DNA of 64,000 nucleotides, from contig NZ_JAENHN010000010.1 in assembly GCF_016595795.1 (NCBI RefSeq), positions 248,001-312,000 of the forward strand. Reading direction: 5' to 3'. The DNA is from Clostridium yunnanense. GTDB taxonomy: Bacteria; Bacillota; Clostridia; Clostridiales; Clostridiaceae. A model generated the notes under the pieces. The model did no database searches and had not been told where the DNA came from. It worked only from the letters and a program-made list of their open reading frames with translations. The position numbers were made by a program, and so were the translations under genes. Shown in pieces: positions 26,570 to 35,172 of the stretch (the first letter of the stretch is position 1; each line of letters begins with the position of its first letter).

Positions 26570-27139
26570 ATGTATTTTGATGAGGTAAGTGAAGGAATGT
26601 TTGAATTAGATGACAGTCCAACAGAGTTTGAAAACAATATAATATTAGCTAAAGAAGGAGATAAAGATGCGTTTATAGGCGTTATCGAAGAATATAAGAT
26701 AGATCTATATAGAATGGGAAGAACGATTTTAGACAGTGATGATGATATTGGAGACGCTATCCAAGAAACTGTGCTTAAAGCTTATAAAAGTTTAAAGAGC
26801 CTTAAAAATCTTCATAGTTTTAAGCCTTGGCTTATCAAGATAATGGTTAATGAATGTAATAACATATTGAGAAGTAAAAAGAAAATAGTTTTCCTAGATA
26901 AGATATTTCATAAGGAAGAAAGTTATGTAGATGATTATAATTTTGATAAACAACCTGTGCTAAAGGCGGTAAAGAAGCTAGAACCTAAATTTAGAGAACC
27001 AATTCTTCTATATTATTATGAAGATTTAAGTGTTAAGGAAATATCCAAGTGTCTGGATATTTCTGAAGGTACAGTTAAGTCTAGACTATCAAGGGCCAGA
27101 AATAAGCTGTTTCAGTTATTAAAGGAGGTACAGGACTAA
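26570..27139 (+). CDS. ECF-type RNA polymerase sigma factor
   Basis: 189 residues from ATG 26570 with AGAGGAG upstream; longer in-frame starts would read into repeat copy D and are unlikely. Region 2: 'DKDAFIGVIEEYKIDLYRMG' and 'GDAIQETVLKAYKSLKSL'. Region 4: 'FREPILLYYYEDLSVKEIS' and 'ISEGTVKSRLSRARNKL'. The stop overlaps the start of the anti-sigma gene (TAATG), so the pair is co-translated; such pairs generally control their own promoter and an envelope-stress regulon. Confidence 0.92.
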   Translation: MYFDEVSEGMFELDDSPTEFENNIILAKEGDKDAFIGVIEEYKIDLYRMGRTILDSDDDIGDAIQETVLKAYKSLKSLKNLHSFKPWLIKIMVNECNNILRSKKKIVFLDKIFHKEESYVDDYNFDKQPVLKAVKKLEPKFREPILLYYYEDLSVKEISKCLDISEGTVKSRLSRARNKLFQLLKEVQD

Positions 27140-28647
27140 TGGAAGAAAAGTTATTTAACAGAATTATGGAAAAAGAGATGAGTAAAGAAGAAGAATTAAA
27201 AATTCCAGACTCAATTAATATAAAGTTAGGTCAAGCATATGAGATTATTAAGTCTGATAAAGTAGATAATGTAAAGAAAGGAAAAGTTAATAAAAGAAGA
27301 AATGCAATCATTGCAGCATCCTTAGCTTTTTTAGTTTTGACTACAGTTGTGGTTACCCCTGCATTGGCCGATAATATACCTCCTTTAAAGGAGCTTTCTA
27401 AATATCTTAAGAATATTTATTCCTTTAATGATAACTATGTTAGTAATGCTGACCAAATCAATATGAGTAAAAAATATGATGGTATAGAGATAACAATGCA
27501 GGGTGTGATATATGATGAATCTAGTTTGAAATTCATTTATACAGTGACAAGTGAAAAGAACCTTCAGTGGGGAGTACAACTAAGAAAAAATAGTTTGAAA
27601 GTAAATGGGAAAGATATATTGGAAAAAATTTATTCGGATAGAATTAGGACAGAAGATACTAAGATATCTAAAGATGGTGAAAAGTTGGAAAAGTATGCTG
27701 TGATAACCACATTTGATATTTCTGACCTGAAGCTTGATGATAAAGTTAGGATAGAGTGGGATATAAATGAAGTTCATACTCAAAATTATAAATTTGCAGA
27801 GGGAAACTGGGATTTTAAGCTTGAAACCTCTAAAGAACTGTCAAATAAGAATTCAAAAATATTGAATGTAAATTATGACAGAGAAATAGATGGGCATATA
27901 TTCGGAATTGATAAGATAATAATTACACCAACAGAGACAAAGATAATATCAAAATATGATTCTAAATTTAATGAGGAGTATGCATCAATATCAGAAGCCT
28001 TCTTAAAAGATATTAATAATGAGGAGTTAAGAAAAAAGTTTAATAAATTAGATTTGATAGCATCTCAAGTTAATCTGTATAATATGGATATAAATGATGA
28101 GAAGGGGAATTTAATACAGCCACATGATTCGAAAATTACTGATGGAATAATGACCACCACATATACTCCTTTTAAAGAAATACCAAAAAAAATATATATA
28201 ACGCCATTTAAACACAATATAAATATGCCTAAATTTAATGCTATAAGCGATGATCAATATATAGATATAAAGAATATAAAGACACCATTTGCTTATAGTC
28301 AAGGGGAGAATATGATAGTTACAATTAACTCAATGGATAGAAAGGACAGTAAGTTAATAGTAAATGCATCTTTTAGTGGAGATTTTATTGCGTCAAGGGT
28401 GTCAAATCCTTTTGAGGTTTTACCTAAAGGAATTAAATATCCTACAAATATAGATGAAATGAATAAGCTGTCTTGCATTACAGATTTAATAAAAACACAG
28501 GAAACATGGCAGTATTCGGACAAAGCCAACAATGAAAATAATACTTTTAATTATGAATTTAACCTTGCAGATAATAAAGAGTATAACTTAGTTATATCAA
28601 AGTATGAATTTATGAAAAATAAGCAAATAGTAGTAGATGTAAAATAG
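27139..28647 (+). CDS. DUF4179 membrane anti-sigma-type protein
   Basis: 502 residues. Short cytosolic N-terminus (1-52), one membrane helix (about 53-77, 'AIIAASLAFLVLTTVVV'), then a long extracytoplasmic part with beta-rich repeats typical of DUF4179 and DUF5643-like proteins. It is translationally coupled to the ECF sigma gene and very likely binds and inhibits that sigma factor until an external signal is sensed. Confidence 0.85.
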   Translation: MEEKLFNRIMEKEMSKEEELKIPDSINIKLGQAYEIIKSDKVDNVKKGKVNKRRNAIIAASLAFLVLTTVVVTPALADNIPPLKELSKYLKNIYSFNDNYVSNADQINMSKKYDGIEITMQGVIYDESSLKFIYTVTSEKNLQWGVQLRKNSLKVNGKDILEKIYSDRIRTEDTKISKDGEKLEKYAVITTFDISDLKLDDKVRIEWDINEVHTQNYKFAEGNWDFKLETSKELSNKNSKILNVNYDREIDGHIFGIDKIIITPTETKIISKYDSKFNEEYASISEAFLKDINNEELRKKFNKLDLIASQVNLYNMDINDEKGNLIQPHDSKITDGIMTTTYTPFKEIPKKIYITPFKHNINMPKFNAISDDQYIDIKNIKTPFAYSQGENMIVTINSMDRKDSKLIVNASFSGDFIASRVSNPFEVLPKGIKYPTNIDEMNKLSCITDLIKTQETWQYSDKANNENNTFNYEFNLADNKEYNLVISKYEFMKNKQIVVDVK

Positions 28648-28660
28648 TAATTAAAGATAT

Positions 28661-28690
28661 AGAAGCTGCGGAATATAAAGTTCTGCAGCT
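28661..28690 (+). terminator. Terminator of the sigma/anti-sigma operon
   Basis: Stem GAAGCTGCGGA/TTCTGCAGCTTTTC with a GA mismatch-type pair, then TTTTCTATTTT. Confidence 0.8.
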
Positions 28691-29156
28691 TTTCTATTTT
28701 GTGTACCAATTAATGTTGAGTATAAAGGGATATTCCTTAAATATAAGATACTTATTTTTAAAAGATAATTTTCAATTTAGATGAATACTTCGACAAAAAT
28801 ATGTACTGAAGAGTCAGTTTTGTTTTTGAACTATATAAATTTAAAGTGATTATATTAATGAAATTGAAAAAATCGAAAAATTAACCCTATTTTATAATTT
28901 TGGATACTTGTATAAATAAGGGAAAAACATTAAAATTTAAACAAATGAAACTATAAAAATAAATAAGCGTTACCGAAGATGTTATGTTGTATGCAGAAAA
29001 GTGCTTAAATTGTTATAAAGGAGGGGTCTATGTTAGATAAGTCACAACAATTTTGATTTGAATGATAACTTTTAACAACATCAAGTAAAGACGACATTTG
29101 TAAACAATTTTTGGATAACCCTAAATAATTATATGAATAATAGGAGGTAAATTAAA
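28691..29156 (+). other. Long leader region upstream of the GH5 glucanase
   Basis: About 465 bases without a recognised gene. An eight-codon ORF (MLDKSQQF) at 29029-29055 follows a very strong AAAGGAGGGG and could be a leader peptide. No known riboswitch was recognised. Confidence 0.35.
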
Positions 29157-30791
29157 ATGTTAAGAAAAAGTAAGGGATTATCAGTTGCAATTGCTACCTT
29201 GATGCTTTTGGGGACTATGGTTACTTCTACAGTAAAGACAAAAGCAGCTACTATCGGAAGTACAGGGTTCTTAAAGACTAGCGGAACAGTAATAAAAGAT
29301 AATAAGGGGACAGGCTCAGTAGTAAATCTTCGTGGTACTAATCTAGGTGGATGGCTATTACAAGAAGGTTGGATGTCTCCAATTGGAGTTAAAGATGAAT
29401 GGACATTACGTGAAACTTTGACAAACAGATTTGGTGAAGCTACTAAAGAAAGCCTAATTAATACTTATCAAAATGCGTGGCTAAATATAGGTGACTTAGA
29501 TAACATAAAGAATATGGGGATGAATTTTGTCCGTGTTCCTATATACTACCTTGATTTGATGGACAAGTATGGTAATTGGAAGTCAGATCCATGGAGTAAG
29601 CTAGATTGGCTTGTAAATGAATGTTCTACTAGAGGAATATATGTGTTGCTTGATCTTCATGGAACTTTCGGTGGGCAAAATACTTTTGATAACTGCGGAG
29701 AAGCAAATTCAGATCCACAACTTTGGAAAAACACTCAATACCAAGATAGAACCGTAACCTTATGGCAAGGTATAGCTAACCGTTACAAGGGCAACCCAAC
29801 AGTAGCTGGTTATGACCTATTAAATGAACCAGATAGAGTTGGAAGAGATCAGTTAAATGGATTCTATAATAGACTTTATCAAGCAATCCGTGCAATAGAT
29901 CCAGACCACATGATATACATGGAAGGTGCATGGGATTGGAACCAACTATATGCTCCATCAGTTTATGGTTGGACAAATGTAGTTTATCAAATGCATTATT
30001 ATGCTATGGCTGATAATCAACCAACAGATTGGAATGCTCAAAATGGCTTAATAGATTCAGCAATTAAAGGCATGAAAGAGCATCAAGCTTCTTGGAATGT
30101 ACCAGTATATGCTGGGGAATTCTGTGTATTCGATTTTGATGATTTATGGGAAAAATTCTTCTCACAATTGAACTCAATTAATGCTTCATGGACAAACTGG
30201 ACATACAAGATTACTAATGGCAGCAACCATTGGGGCTTCTACAAGTATAATACTAATCCAGTACCAGATATAAATAATGATAGTGCTGCAACTATAGCTT
30301 CTAAGTGGCAAAAATTTAACACTGCAAACTTCTTACCTAATACATCTTTCCAAAACTTAGTTAAGAAATATACAAGTGCTCCACCAGTAATTAGCCAGTA
30401 CTCATATTTAACCTCAAGAGCTAATGGGAAAATAATAAGTGCTGATAACTATGGAAATAACCCATTAGTGGCTAATAGAGATACAGCAGAAGATTGGGAA
30501 CAATTCAAGGTTATAGACAACGGAGATGGAACTATATCTTTCCAAGCTAAGGCTAATGGAAAATATGTTTCAGCAGATCTTAACAATGGAAACAAGCTTA
30601 TAGCTAAAGCTGATACAATCCAGCAGTGGGAGAAATTTAAGAAAGTACCACAAGCAGATGGAACTATTGCGCTTCAAGCAATGGCAAACAATCTTTATGT
30701 AACTACAGATTTAAATAACGGTGGTGTATTATATGCTACTAAACCAGCAGTTGGCGGTGCATGGGAGGCATTTAATCTTACACAAAAATAA
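29157..30791 (+). CDS. Secreted GH5 beta-glucanase with fascin-like C-terminal domain
   Basis: 544 residues, signal peptide 1-31 ('TKAAT'). GH5 catalytic domain, about 50-400: 'NLRGTNLGGWLLQEGW', general acid E224 in 'DLLNEPD', nucleophile E321 in 'VYAGEFCVFD', the pattern seen in exo-beta-1,3-glucanase-like GH5 members. Residues about 410-544 form a fascin/ricin-like trefoil with repeated 'ANGKYVSADLNNG' and 'ANNLYVTTDLNNG' units, probably carbohydrate-binding. It would help degrade beta-glucans of plants or fungi. Single gene behind a long leader. Confidence 0.9.
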   Translation: MLRKSKGLSVAIATLMLLGTMVTSTVKTKAATIGSTGFLKTSGTVIKDNKGTGSVVNLRGTNLGGWLLQEGWMSPIGVKDEWTLRETLTNRFGEATKESLINTYQNAWLNIGDLDNIKNMGMNFVRVPIYYLDLMDKYGNWKSDPWSKLDWLVNECSTRGIYVLLDLHGTFGGQNTFDNCGEANSDPQLWKNTQYQDRTVTLWQGIANRYKGNPTVAGYDLLNEPDRVGRDQLNGFYNRLYQAIRAIDPDHMIYMEGAWDWNQLYAPSVYGWTNVVYQMHYYAMADNQPTDWNAQNGLIDSAIKGMKEHQASWNVPVYAGEFCVFDFDDLWEKFFSQLNSINASWTNWTYKITNGSNHWGFYKYNTNPVPDINNDSAATIASKWQKFNTANFLPNTSFQNLVKKYTSAPPVISQYSYLTSRANGKIISADNYGNNPLVANRDTAEDWEQFKVIDNGDGTISFQAKANGKYVSADLNNGNKLIAKADTIQQWEKFKKVPQADGTIALQAMANNLYVTTDLNNGGVLYATKPAVGGAWEAFNLTQK

Positions 30792-30845
30792 ATACGATAT
30801 TTGATACAAGCCAGATTCAATAGATAAATACGGAAACCAAAATTT

Positions 30846-30950
30846 AAAAATGGTATTTTGATTTACAAGATAGTATACAATGAATATCTAAACCAACCCT
30901 TTAGAAATTCAACTTCAAGTAAGCTATCTAGTATTCAAAATACCATTTTT
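30846..30950. terminator. Large convergent stem-loop after the GH5 gene
   Basis: 16-bp stem AAAAATGGTATTTTGA (30846-30861) with its complement at 30935-30950; the 73-base loop contains further AAGATAG/CTATCT pairing. T runs flank it on both strands, so it can serve both convergent genes. Confidence 0.7.
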
Positions 30951-30986
30951 ATTTATAGTTTATTTAAAGACCGTGGTTAACCTAAT

Positions 30987-32738
30987 TTAGCCAGCCATAT
31001 TATTTACTGCATCAGCGGGGTCATATACTGAAATATGATCAAGTGAAGGGTTTTTATTGGTATCAGTTGGCTTAGGGAAGATAAGCATAAGCTGATAAGT
31101 TTTATTCACATTATAGATCATTATAGTTTCTGTATTTGTTTTATTGATAGTTGATGGTTTACCTAAAGTTTTTTCTACATCATTATATTTTATTTCTTTT
31201 AGATAACTTTTGAAGGATCTTACATCAAAAACTTGGTCGCCTTTATTCAAACCAAAATGAAAGCCTTTGTTATTATATAATGCATATCTAGCAGAGGTGT
31301 GTCCTGATCCAACATTATCAACTCTATCAGGATTTCCCCATTTAGTTGCTACATCTCCGAAAAGAGTGTCCTTACTTGCAAACTCACAATCAGGAACTTT
31401 ACCTTGTTTAGCAAGAGCGTAAATGTTCTTTAAAAGTTCTGTGCTTTTATTTGTGGTAGTAGCCTGACCTTGTGAAGATGGCGAGTTATTTGAGCTTTGA
31501 TTATTATTGTTAACTGTATTAGAAGAACCATTGTTATTGCTGTTAGAAGTATTATCATTAGAGTTAGGAACACTTACTTCTGAGTTATTAGAGCTACTGT
31601 TATTTTTTGATGTATTATCTGTTACAGTACTATTATTAGTAGCTTCATTATTTTTAGGATTTGTTAGACTTCCGCAACCAACTAACAGAGTTAAGGATAA
31701 TGCTATTATTGACCATGCTATACTTTGTTTTTTAAATTTTGTAATCATAATTATTCTCCTTTTAATTTCTCCTTTGCTTACTATTGAAGTAACACCAGGT
31801 GTCCATTTGTAGCCAGTATATGAAGCTGCAATTTTAAGTAAAGTTTCTCCATATTCCTTATATGAGGTTTTAGAGAGTTTTCTTAATACGAAACTATCAC
31901 AGCTTAATTCGCAGTCTTTCCTTGCTTTTGTAAAAGCTAGCCATATTATTGGATTAAACCAATAGATTACTTGCAGTGATGTCATAATCCAATTTAATAT
32001 TAAATCATTCTTTTTTAGATGAGAGAGTTCGTGTAGTAGTATATATTCTAGATCTTTGGAGCCTAACTCTTTTGATAAAAAGCTAGGTATTAGTATTTGA
32101 GGTTTGATTATACCTAATATACAAGGACTAGTTATATCATTACTATATATTATTTTTACCTTACGATTTACTCTAAGCTTTTTCTTGCATTCCTTCAATA
32201 TAGGATGTAGGCCTGTAGCACTATTGTTATTTCTAGAGTTTATTTTTAAGTTAAATAATATATAAGATAGTAATATATAAGAAGTTAATAAAGTCACTCC
32301 AATGAGCCAGAATATTGGAAGGTTGTATTTATAGCTAATACTCTCAAAGAGGCTATATGAATTAGGAGTATAAGCTATATCAGGCAGTGTGCTCTTCTGT
32401 GAATCTATATTATTGGATGAAGCCTCTGGCGTATTGATACTTGCTTTCCCAGGGGATATTGGTACCTTACTGATATTATTTTCTTCTATTATGGTAGAAA
32501 TATTCTTACTAAGGTTATCTGTTATTGCGGCACTTGTATAATTAAATAAGCTTATATTACTGTTAATAGAGTAGGGAAGCATAAGTCTAATGATAACTAT
32601 AAGCCAAATATAATAATGCCAAGATCCGCTAAATTTATTTTTGAATATTAATTTCATTAGTGATATTAAAATAACTGCAGCACTGGCCATTAAAGATAGA
32701 TATACGATAGATGTGAATATTTTATTTAATAAATACAT
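30987..32738 (-). CDS. BlaR1/MecR1-type M56 metallopeptidase with C-terminal DUF4309 domain
   Basis: 583 residues. Four membrane helices in the first 340 residues and the zinc-protease motif HELSH (236-240) in 'YILLHELSHLKKND'. After the last helix ('AIIALSLTLLVGCG') comes an Asn/Ser-rich linker (about 365-430) and a domain with 'LFGDVATKWGNPDRVD', a DUF4309/YjgB signature, instead of the penicillin-binding sensor of BlaR1. Signal sensing should switch on the protease to inactivate the BlaI-type repressor encoded 8 bases upstream in the same operon. Confidence 0.88.
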   Translation of the reverse strand: MYLLNKIFTSIVYLSLMASAAVILISLMKLIFKNKFSGSWHYYIWLIVIIRLMLPYSINSNISLFNYTSAAITDNLSKNISTIIEENNISKVPISPGKASINTPEASSNNIDSQKSTLPDIAYTPNSYSLFESISYKYNLPIFWLIGVTLLTSYILLSYILFNLKINSRNNNSATGLHPILKECKKKLRVNRKVKIIYSNDITSPCILGIIKPQILIPSFLSKELGSKDLEYILLHELSHLKKNDLILNWIMTSLQVIYWFNPIIWLAFTKARKDCELSCDSFVLRKLSKTSYKEYGETLLKIAASYTGYKWTPGVTSIVSKGEIKRRIIMITKFKKQSIAWSIIALSLTLLVGCGSLTNPKNNEATNNSTVTDNTSKNNSSSNNSEVSVPNSNDNTSNSNNNGSSNTVNNNNQSSNNSPSSQGQATTTNKSTELLKNIYALAKQGKVPDCEFASKDTLFGDVATKWGNPDRVDNVGSGHTSARYALYNNKGFHFGLNKGDQVFDVRSFKSYLKEIKYNDVEKTLGKPSTINKTNTETIMIYNVNKTYQLMLIFPKPTDTNKNPSLDHISVYDPADAVNNMAG

Positions 32739-32746
32739 AAATCCAC

Positions 32747-33124
32747 CTACTTATTAGTTTTTTCATCTAGAAGCTTTCTTAGTTCATGAATTTCATCTAC
32801 GCTTAATTCTTCTTCTCTAATAAAATTTGATAGAAGGAGCTTGAGAGATCCACCATAAATTTTCTGTACAAAAGTTTTAGTTTCCTGACTTTTTAAATCT
32901 TTTTCAGATATTAAAGGACTATATTTATAGGTTGTAGATGTTTTATCCACATCCACAGCACCTTTTTTTACCAGTCTTGTTATTAGTGTGTGGATAGTTT
33001 TTGGACTCCATTCGCTATTATCTTTTAAAGCATCAACTATTTCTGATGAAGTACATAGCTTTTTTGACCATATTACCTCCATAACTTCCCACTCAGAATC
33101 AGATATTTTGGGTAATTTACTCAT
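32747..33124 (-). CDS. BlaI/MecI family repressor
   Basis: 125 residues. Winged helix: 'ISDSEWEVMEVIWSKKLCTS', 'WSPKTIHTLITRLVKKGAV' (about 5-60); C-terminal dimerisation and cleavage region 'FVQKIYGGSLKLLLSNF'. It pairs with the downstream M56 receptor. Two TACAnnTGTA boxes sit in its promoter, so it is autoregulated. What the system responds to (beta-lactam or another wall signal) is not visible; no beta-lactamase gene is adjacent. Confidence 0.92.
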   Translation of the reverse strand: MSKLPKISDSEWEVMEVIWSKKLCTSSEIVDALKDNSEWSPKTIHTLITRLVKKGAVDVDKTSTTYKYSPLISEKDLKSQETKTFVQKIYGGSLKLLLSNFIREEELSVDEIHELRKLLDEKTNK

Positions 33125-33136
33125 TTTTCATCCTCC

Positions 33137-33186
33137 TACAATTGTAATCCTAATTTCATCCTACAACTGTAGGAGAGATTTGTCAA
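33137..33186 (-). promoter_or_regulatory. BlaI-regulated promoter with two operators
   Basis: On the minus strand, -35 TTGACA (33181-33186) and -10 TAGGAT (33158-33163) have a 17-bp spacer. Perfect palindrome CCTACAACTGTAGG (33160-33173) overlaps the spacer and -10; a second box TACAATTGTA lies at 33137-33146. Both fit the BlaI/MecI consensus core TACAnnTGTA. Confidence 0.88.
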
Positions 33187-33360
33187 TAGTATTAAAGTCA
33201 GAGGTAAGTGAAGCAATATTCATATAAATTGTTGTTTACTTTGTTTTTTGGAAAAATTGAAATGTAGGGATTTATAAAAAATATTTAGTTTAATTAAGAG
33301 ATACATATTTAGGAGTGAGTCTCTAGTGCAACTATTAATTTATACATGGGAAATCTCTAT

Positions 33361-33459
33361 AGGATTCCTAACTCAACTATGTAAGCTATACGTGACCGAT
33401 AATCCCCAGAAGCCGGAATTATCGAACAAGTATAACTTAAGTTTCGATGTAGGAATCCT
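33361..33459. repeat. 99-bp structured element E, architecture like the 96-bp repeats
   Basis: Terminal inverted repeats AGGATTCCTA (33361-33370) and TAGGAATCCT (33450-33459). Inside is a hairpin CGATAATCC...GGAATTATCG with the loop bases CCAGAAGCC, the same loop as in repeat copies A and B, and 3' of it GTTTCGAT where A and B have ATTTCGG. The sequence outside the loop is different. It lies 130 bases upstream of the lipoprotein gene and could be a structured RNA leader or a diverged member of the repeat family. Confidence 0.5.
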
Positions 33460-33590
33460 TTATATATTCTTAAGGTAAATATAAGAATCTGATTATATAA
33501 AATTCCAGGAATGGGTGGTATTATTTATATAAACATAATATGTAAGTAAAAGGGCTATAAAATATTTTAATTCAAAAGGGGAGAATTATA

Positions 33591-34133
33591 ATGAAAAACA
33601 AATCCATATTAATAATCATTTCTGTATTAACACTTTGTATATTTATTATTACTGGATGCTCTAACAGTTCAAAGAAAACAGAAGAGGCTAAGGCTTCGGA
33701 AAGTACAGCTCAAGCTACAGCAGAGAAGTTTTTGTATGAGTTTTATGAAGTGAAATCAAGTAAGGAAGCATCAGAGGAGATGCAAACTCTTGATAATATT
33801 AGTAAGGCTCATGATAAGTTCAAAACTGTAACTACACCTAAGGCTTTAGAGTCATTGATTGCAGATAGATTTTATACTAGAAGTCTTAAGTTTTGCGCTA
33901 CAAATAAATGCACTGTAAAAGCTACTAAGGTAGAGTTTGAGAAAACCTTTGAGGACAAGAAGGAAGGTAAGTTTGGATTTGACTATACTGCATCGGTAGA
34001 AGTAGCTTATGATAAAGATCAGAAGGTTGAAAAAGATACAGAAAAAGGTTATATAGGACTTGTTTATGAGGATAATCAGTGGAAAGTATACTCTTATACA
34101 ATAAATAATTACGCGAAGATGCTTTATAAATAG
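33591..34133 (+). CDS. Lipoprotein of unknown function
   Basis: 180 residues. Signal peptide with lipobox 'IITGCSN' (Cys23). The mature part is a soluble alpha/beta domain with many charged residues and a disulfide-capable 'CATNKC' segment near 103-108. The size and pattern ('AEKFLYEFYEVKS', 'GLVYEDNQWKVYSYTINNY') suggest an NTF2-like or DUF4878-type fold, which I cannot confirm. RBS AGGGGAGAA. Confidence 0.75.
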   Translation: MKNKSILIIISVLTLCIFIITGCSNSSKKTEEAKASESTAQATAEKFLYEFYEVKSSKEASEEMQTLDNISKAHDKFKTVTTPKALESLIADRFYTRSLKFCATNKCTVKATKVEFEKTFEDKKEGKFGFDYTASVEVAYDKDQKVEKDTEKGYIGLVYEDNQWKVYSYTINNYAKMLYK

Positions 34134-34181
34134 AGTAAAAGTATTTAAATAAAAGATACATGAAAATGTACAATATAAAAA

Positions 34182-34228
34182 TAATAAACAAGCCATCCAC
34201 TATTAATTTTAGCGGATGGCTTGTTATT
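34182..34228. terminator. Bidirectional terminator, lipoprotein / luxS
   Basis: 15-bp stem AATAAACAAGCCATCC (34182-34197) with GGATGGCTTGTTATT (34214-34228). Confidence 0.85.
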
Positions 34229-34244
34229 TCTGAGCATCATTATA

Positions 34245-34724
34245 TTATTGTGGATACACTAAGTTCTTTTCAGTTATAACTTCTAGAACTTCTTTTAAGA
34301 ATTTATTTGCTAGATATTTAGCCATTGGAAGATTCATATCCAAATAGTTTCCGCAGTCTCTAGCTGATGCACCAGGAATTTCACCTTCAAAATCAGCAAC
34401 AAATTGATACATTTCTTTTAGTAAACCGACAATATCTTTTGACTCATAATCACCTTCAAGTATTATATAGAAGCCAGTTCTGCAGCCCATTGGTCCAAAG
34501 TAAACAGTCTTTGATGCATAAGTCTTGTGGTTTCTTAAGAAAGTAGCACCTAAGTGTTCAAATGCATGCATTTCTGCAGTGTTCATAACAGGTTCAAGGT
34601 TTGGTCTAGTCATTCTTATATCAAAGGTTGTAAGAATTACATCTTTAAAATTATCTTTTCTTGATACATATACACCTGGAAGTAAGTCCAAGTGATTTAC
34701 TGTAAAGCTTGCGATCTTCTCCAT
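34245..34724 (-). CDS. luxS: S-ribosylhomocysteine lyase LuxS
   Basis: 159 residues from ATG 34724, with TAGGAGTGAT upstream; longer frames lack an RBS. It splits S-ribosylhomocysteine to homocysteine and the AI-2 precursor DPD. Metal ligands H53 and H57 in 'HAFEH' plus C124 in 'ARDCGNYLD'; catalytic C81 in 'MGCRTGFY' and E56. Single gene, so its role may be methyl-cycle recycling, signalling or both. Confidence 0.96.
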   Translation of the reverse strand: MEKIASFTVNHLDLLPGVYVSRKDNFKDVILTTFDIRMTRPNLEPVMNTAEMHAFEHLGATFLRNHKTYASKTVYFGPMGCRTGFYIILEGDYESKDIVGLLKEMYQFVADFEGEIPGASARDCGNYLDMNLPMAKYLANKFLKEVLEVITEKNLVYPQ

Positions 34725-34938
34725 TTTAATCACTCCTATTAATTTAAAAAGTATAATAATTATAATACTTTTCTTTGATTTTATCATCAAAATCTTTGTA
34801 TAGCATCAATATATTTTCTTGAGTTTTGACAAAGCTTATAGAAATTTAGGCTAAGTATCATAACGAAAAACATAGAGTTTCAATATAAAACATAAGCTTT
34901 TTTAAAGGAACTACGCACATATATTCATAGCTTTTATA

Positions 34939-35034
34939 GATGTATCAATTCGTAAAAAAGCTTATTATTTTTAAATTCTCTCACCAGAAGCCGTGAGAGT
35001 TTTAAAAATAGATTTCGGTTCGAAGTGGTACATC
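34939..35034 (+). repeat. 96-bp palindromic repeat element, copy A
   Basis: Left end GATGTATCAATTCG, right end CGAAGTGGTACATC; inner hairpin CTCTCAC (34978-34984), loop CAGAAGCC, GTGAGAG (34993-34999), flanked by TTTTAAA-type complements that extend the stem. Lies between the luxS promoter side and the 3' end of a radical SAM gene. No other feature was seen in this 450-base gap. Confidence 0.88.
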
Positions 35035-35172
35035 TTTAGACATAAATATGATGTATATAATAACATATTCAAAAGTATATCAAAGTATTCCAATAAGTTT
35101 AATAAATTTTATCATTTTGAGTTTATATAGTCAAGGATAGGGAGTAATGAAGATATATTAGAGAGCTTTCAT

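Noticed and set aside
29029-29055. Eight-codon ORF before the GH5 glucanase
   Set aside because: The RBS is strong, but there is no regulatory structure or conserved residue pattern to support a leader peptide.
33304-33490. Known riboswitch upstream of the lipoprotein
   Set aside because: The region is structured, but I could not match it to SAM, cobalamin, lysine, purine, c-di-GMP, guanidine or fluoride consensus; it resembles the local repeat family more.
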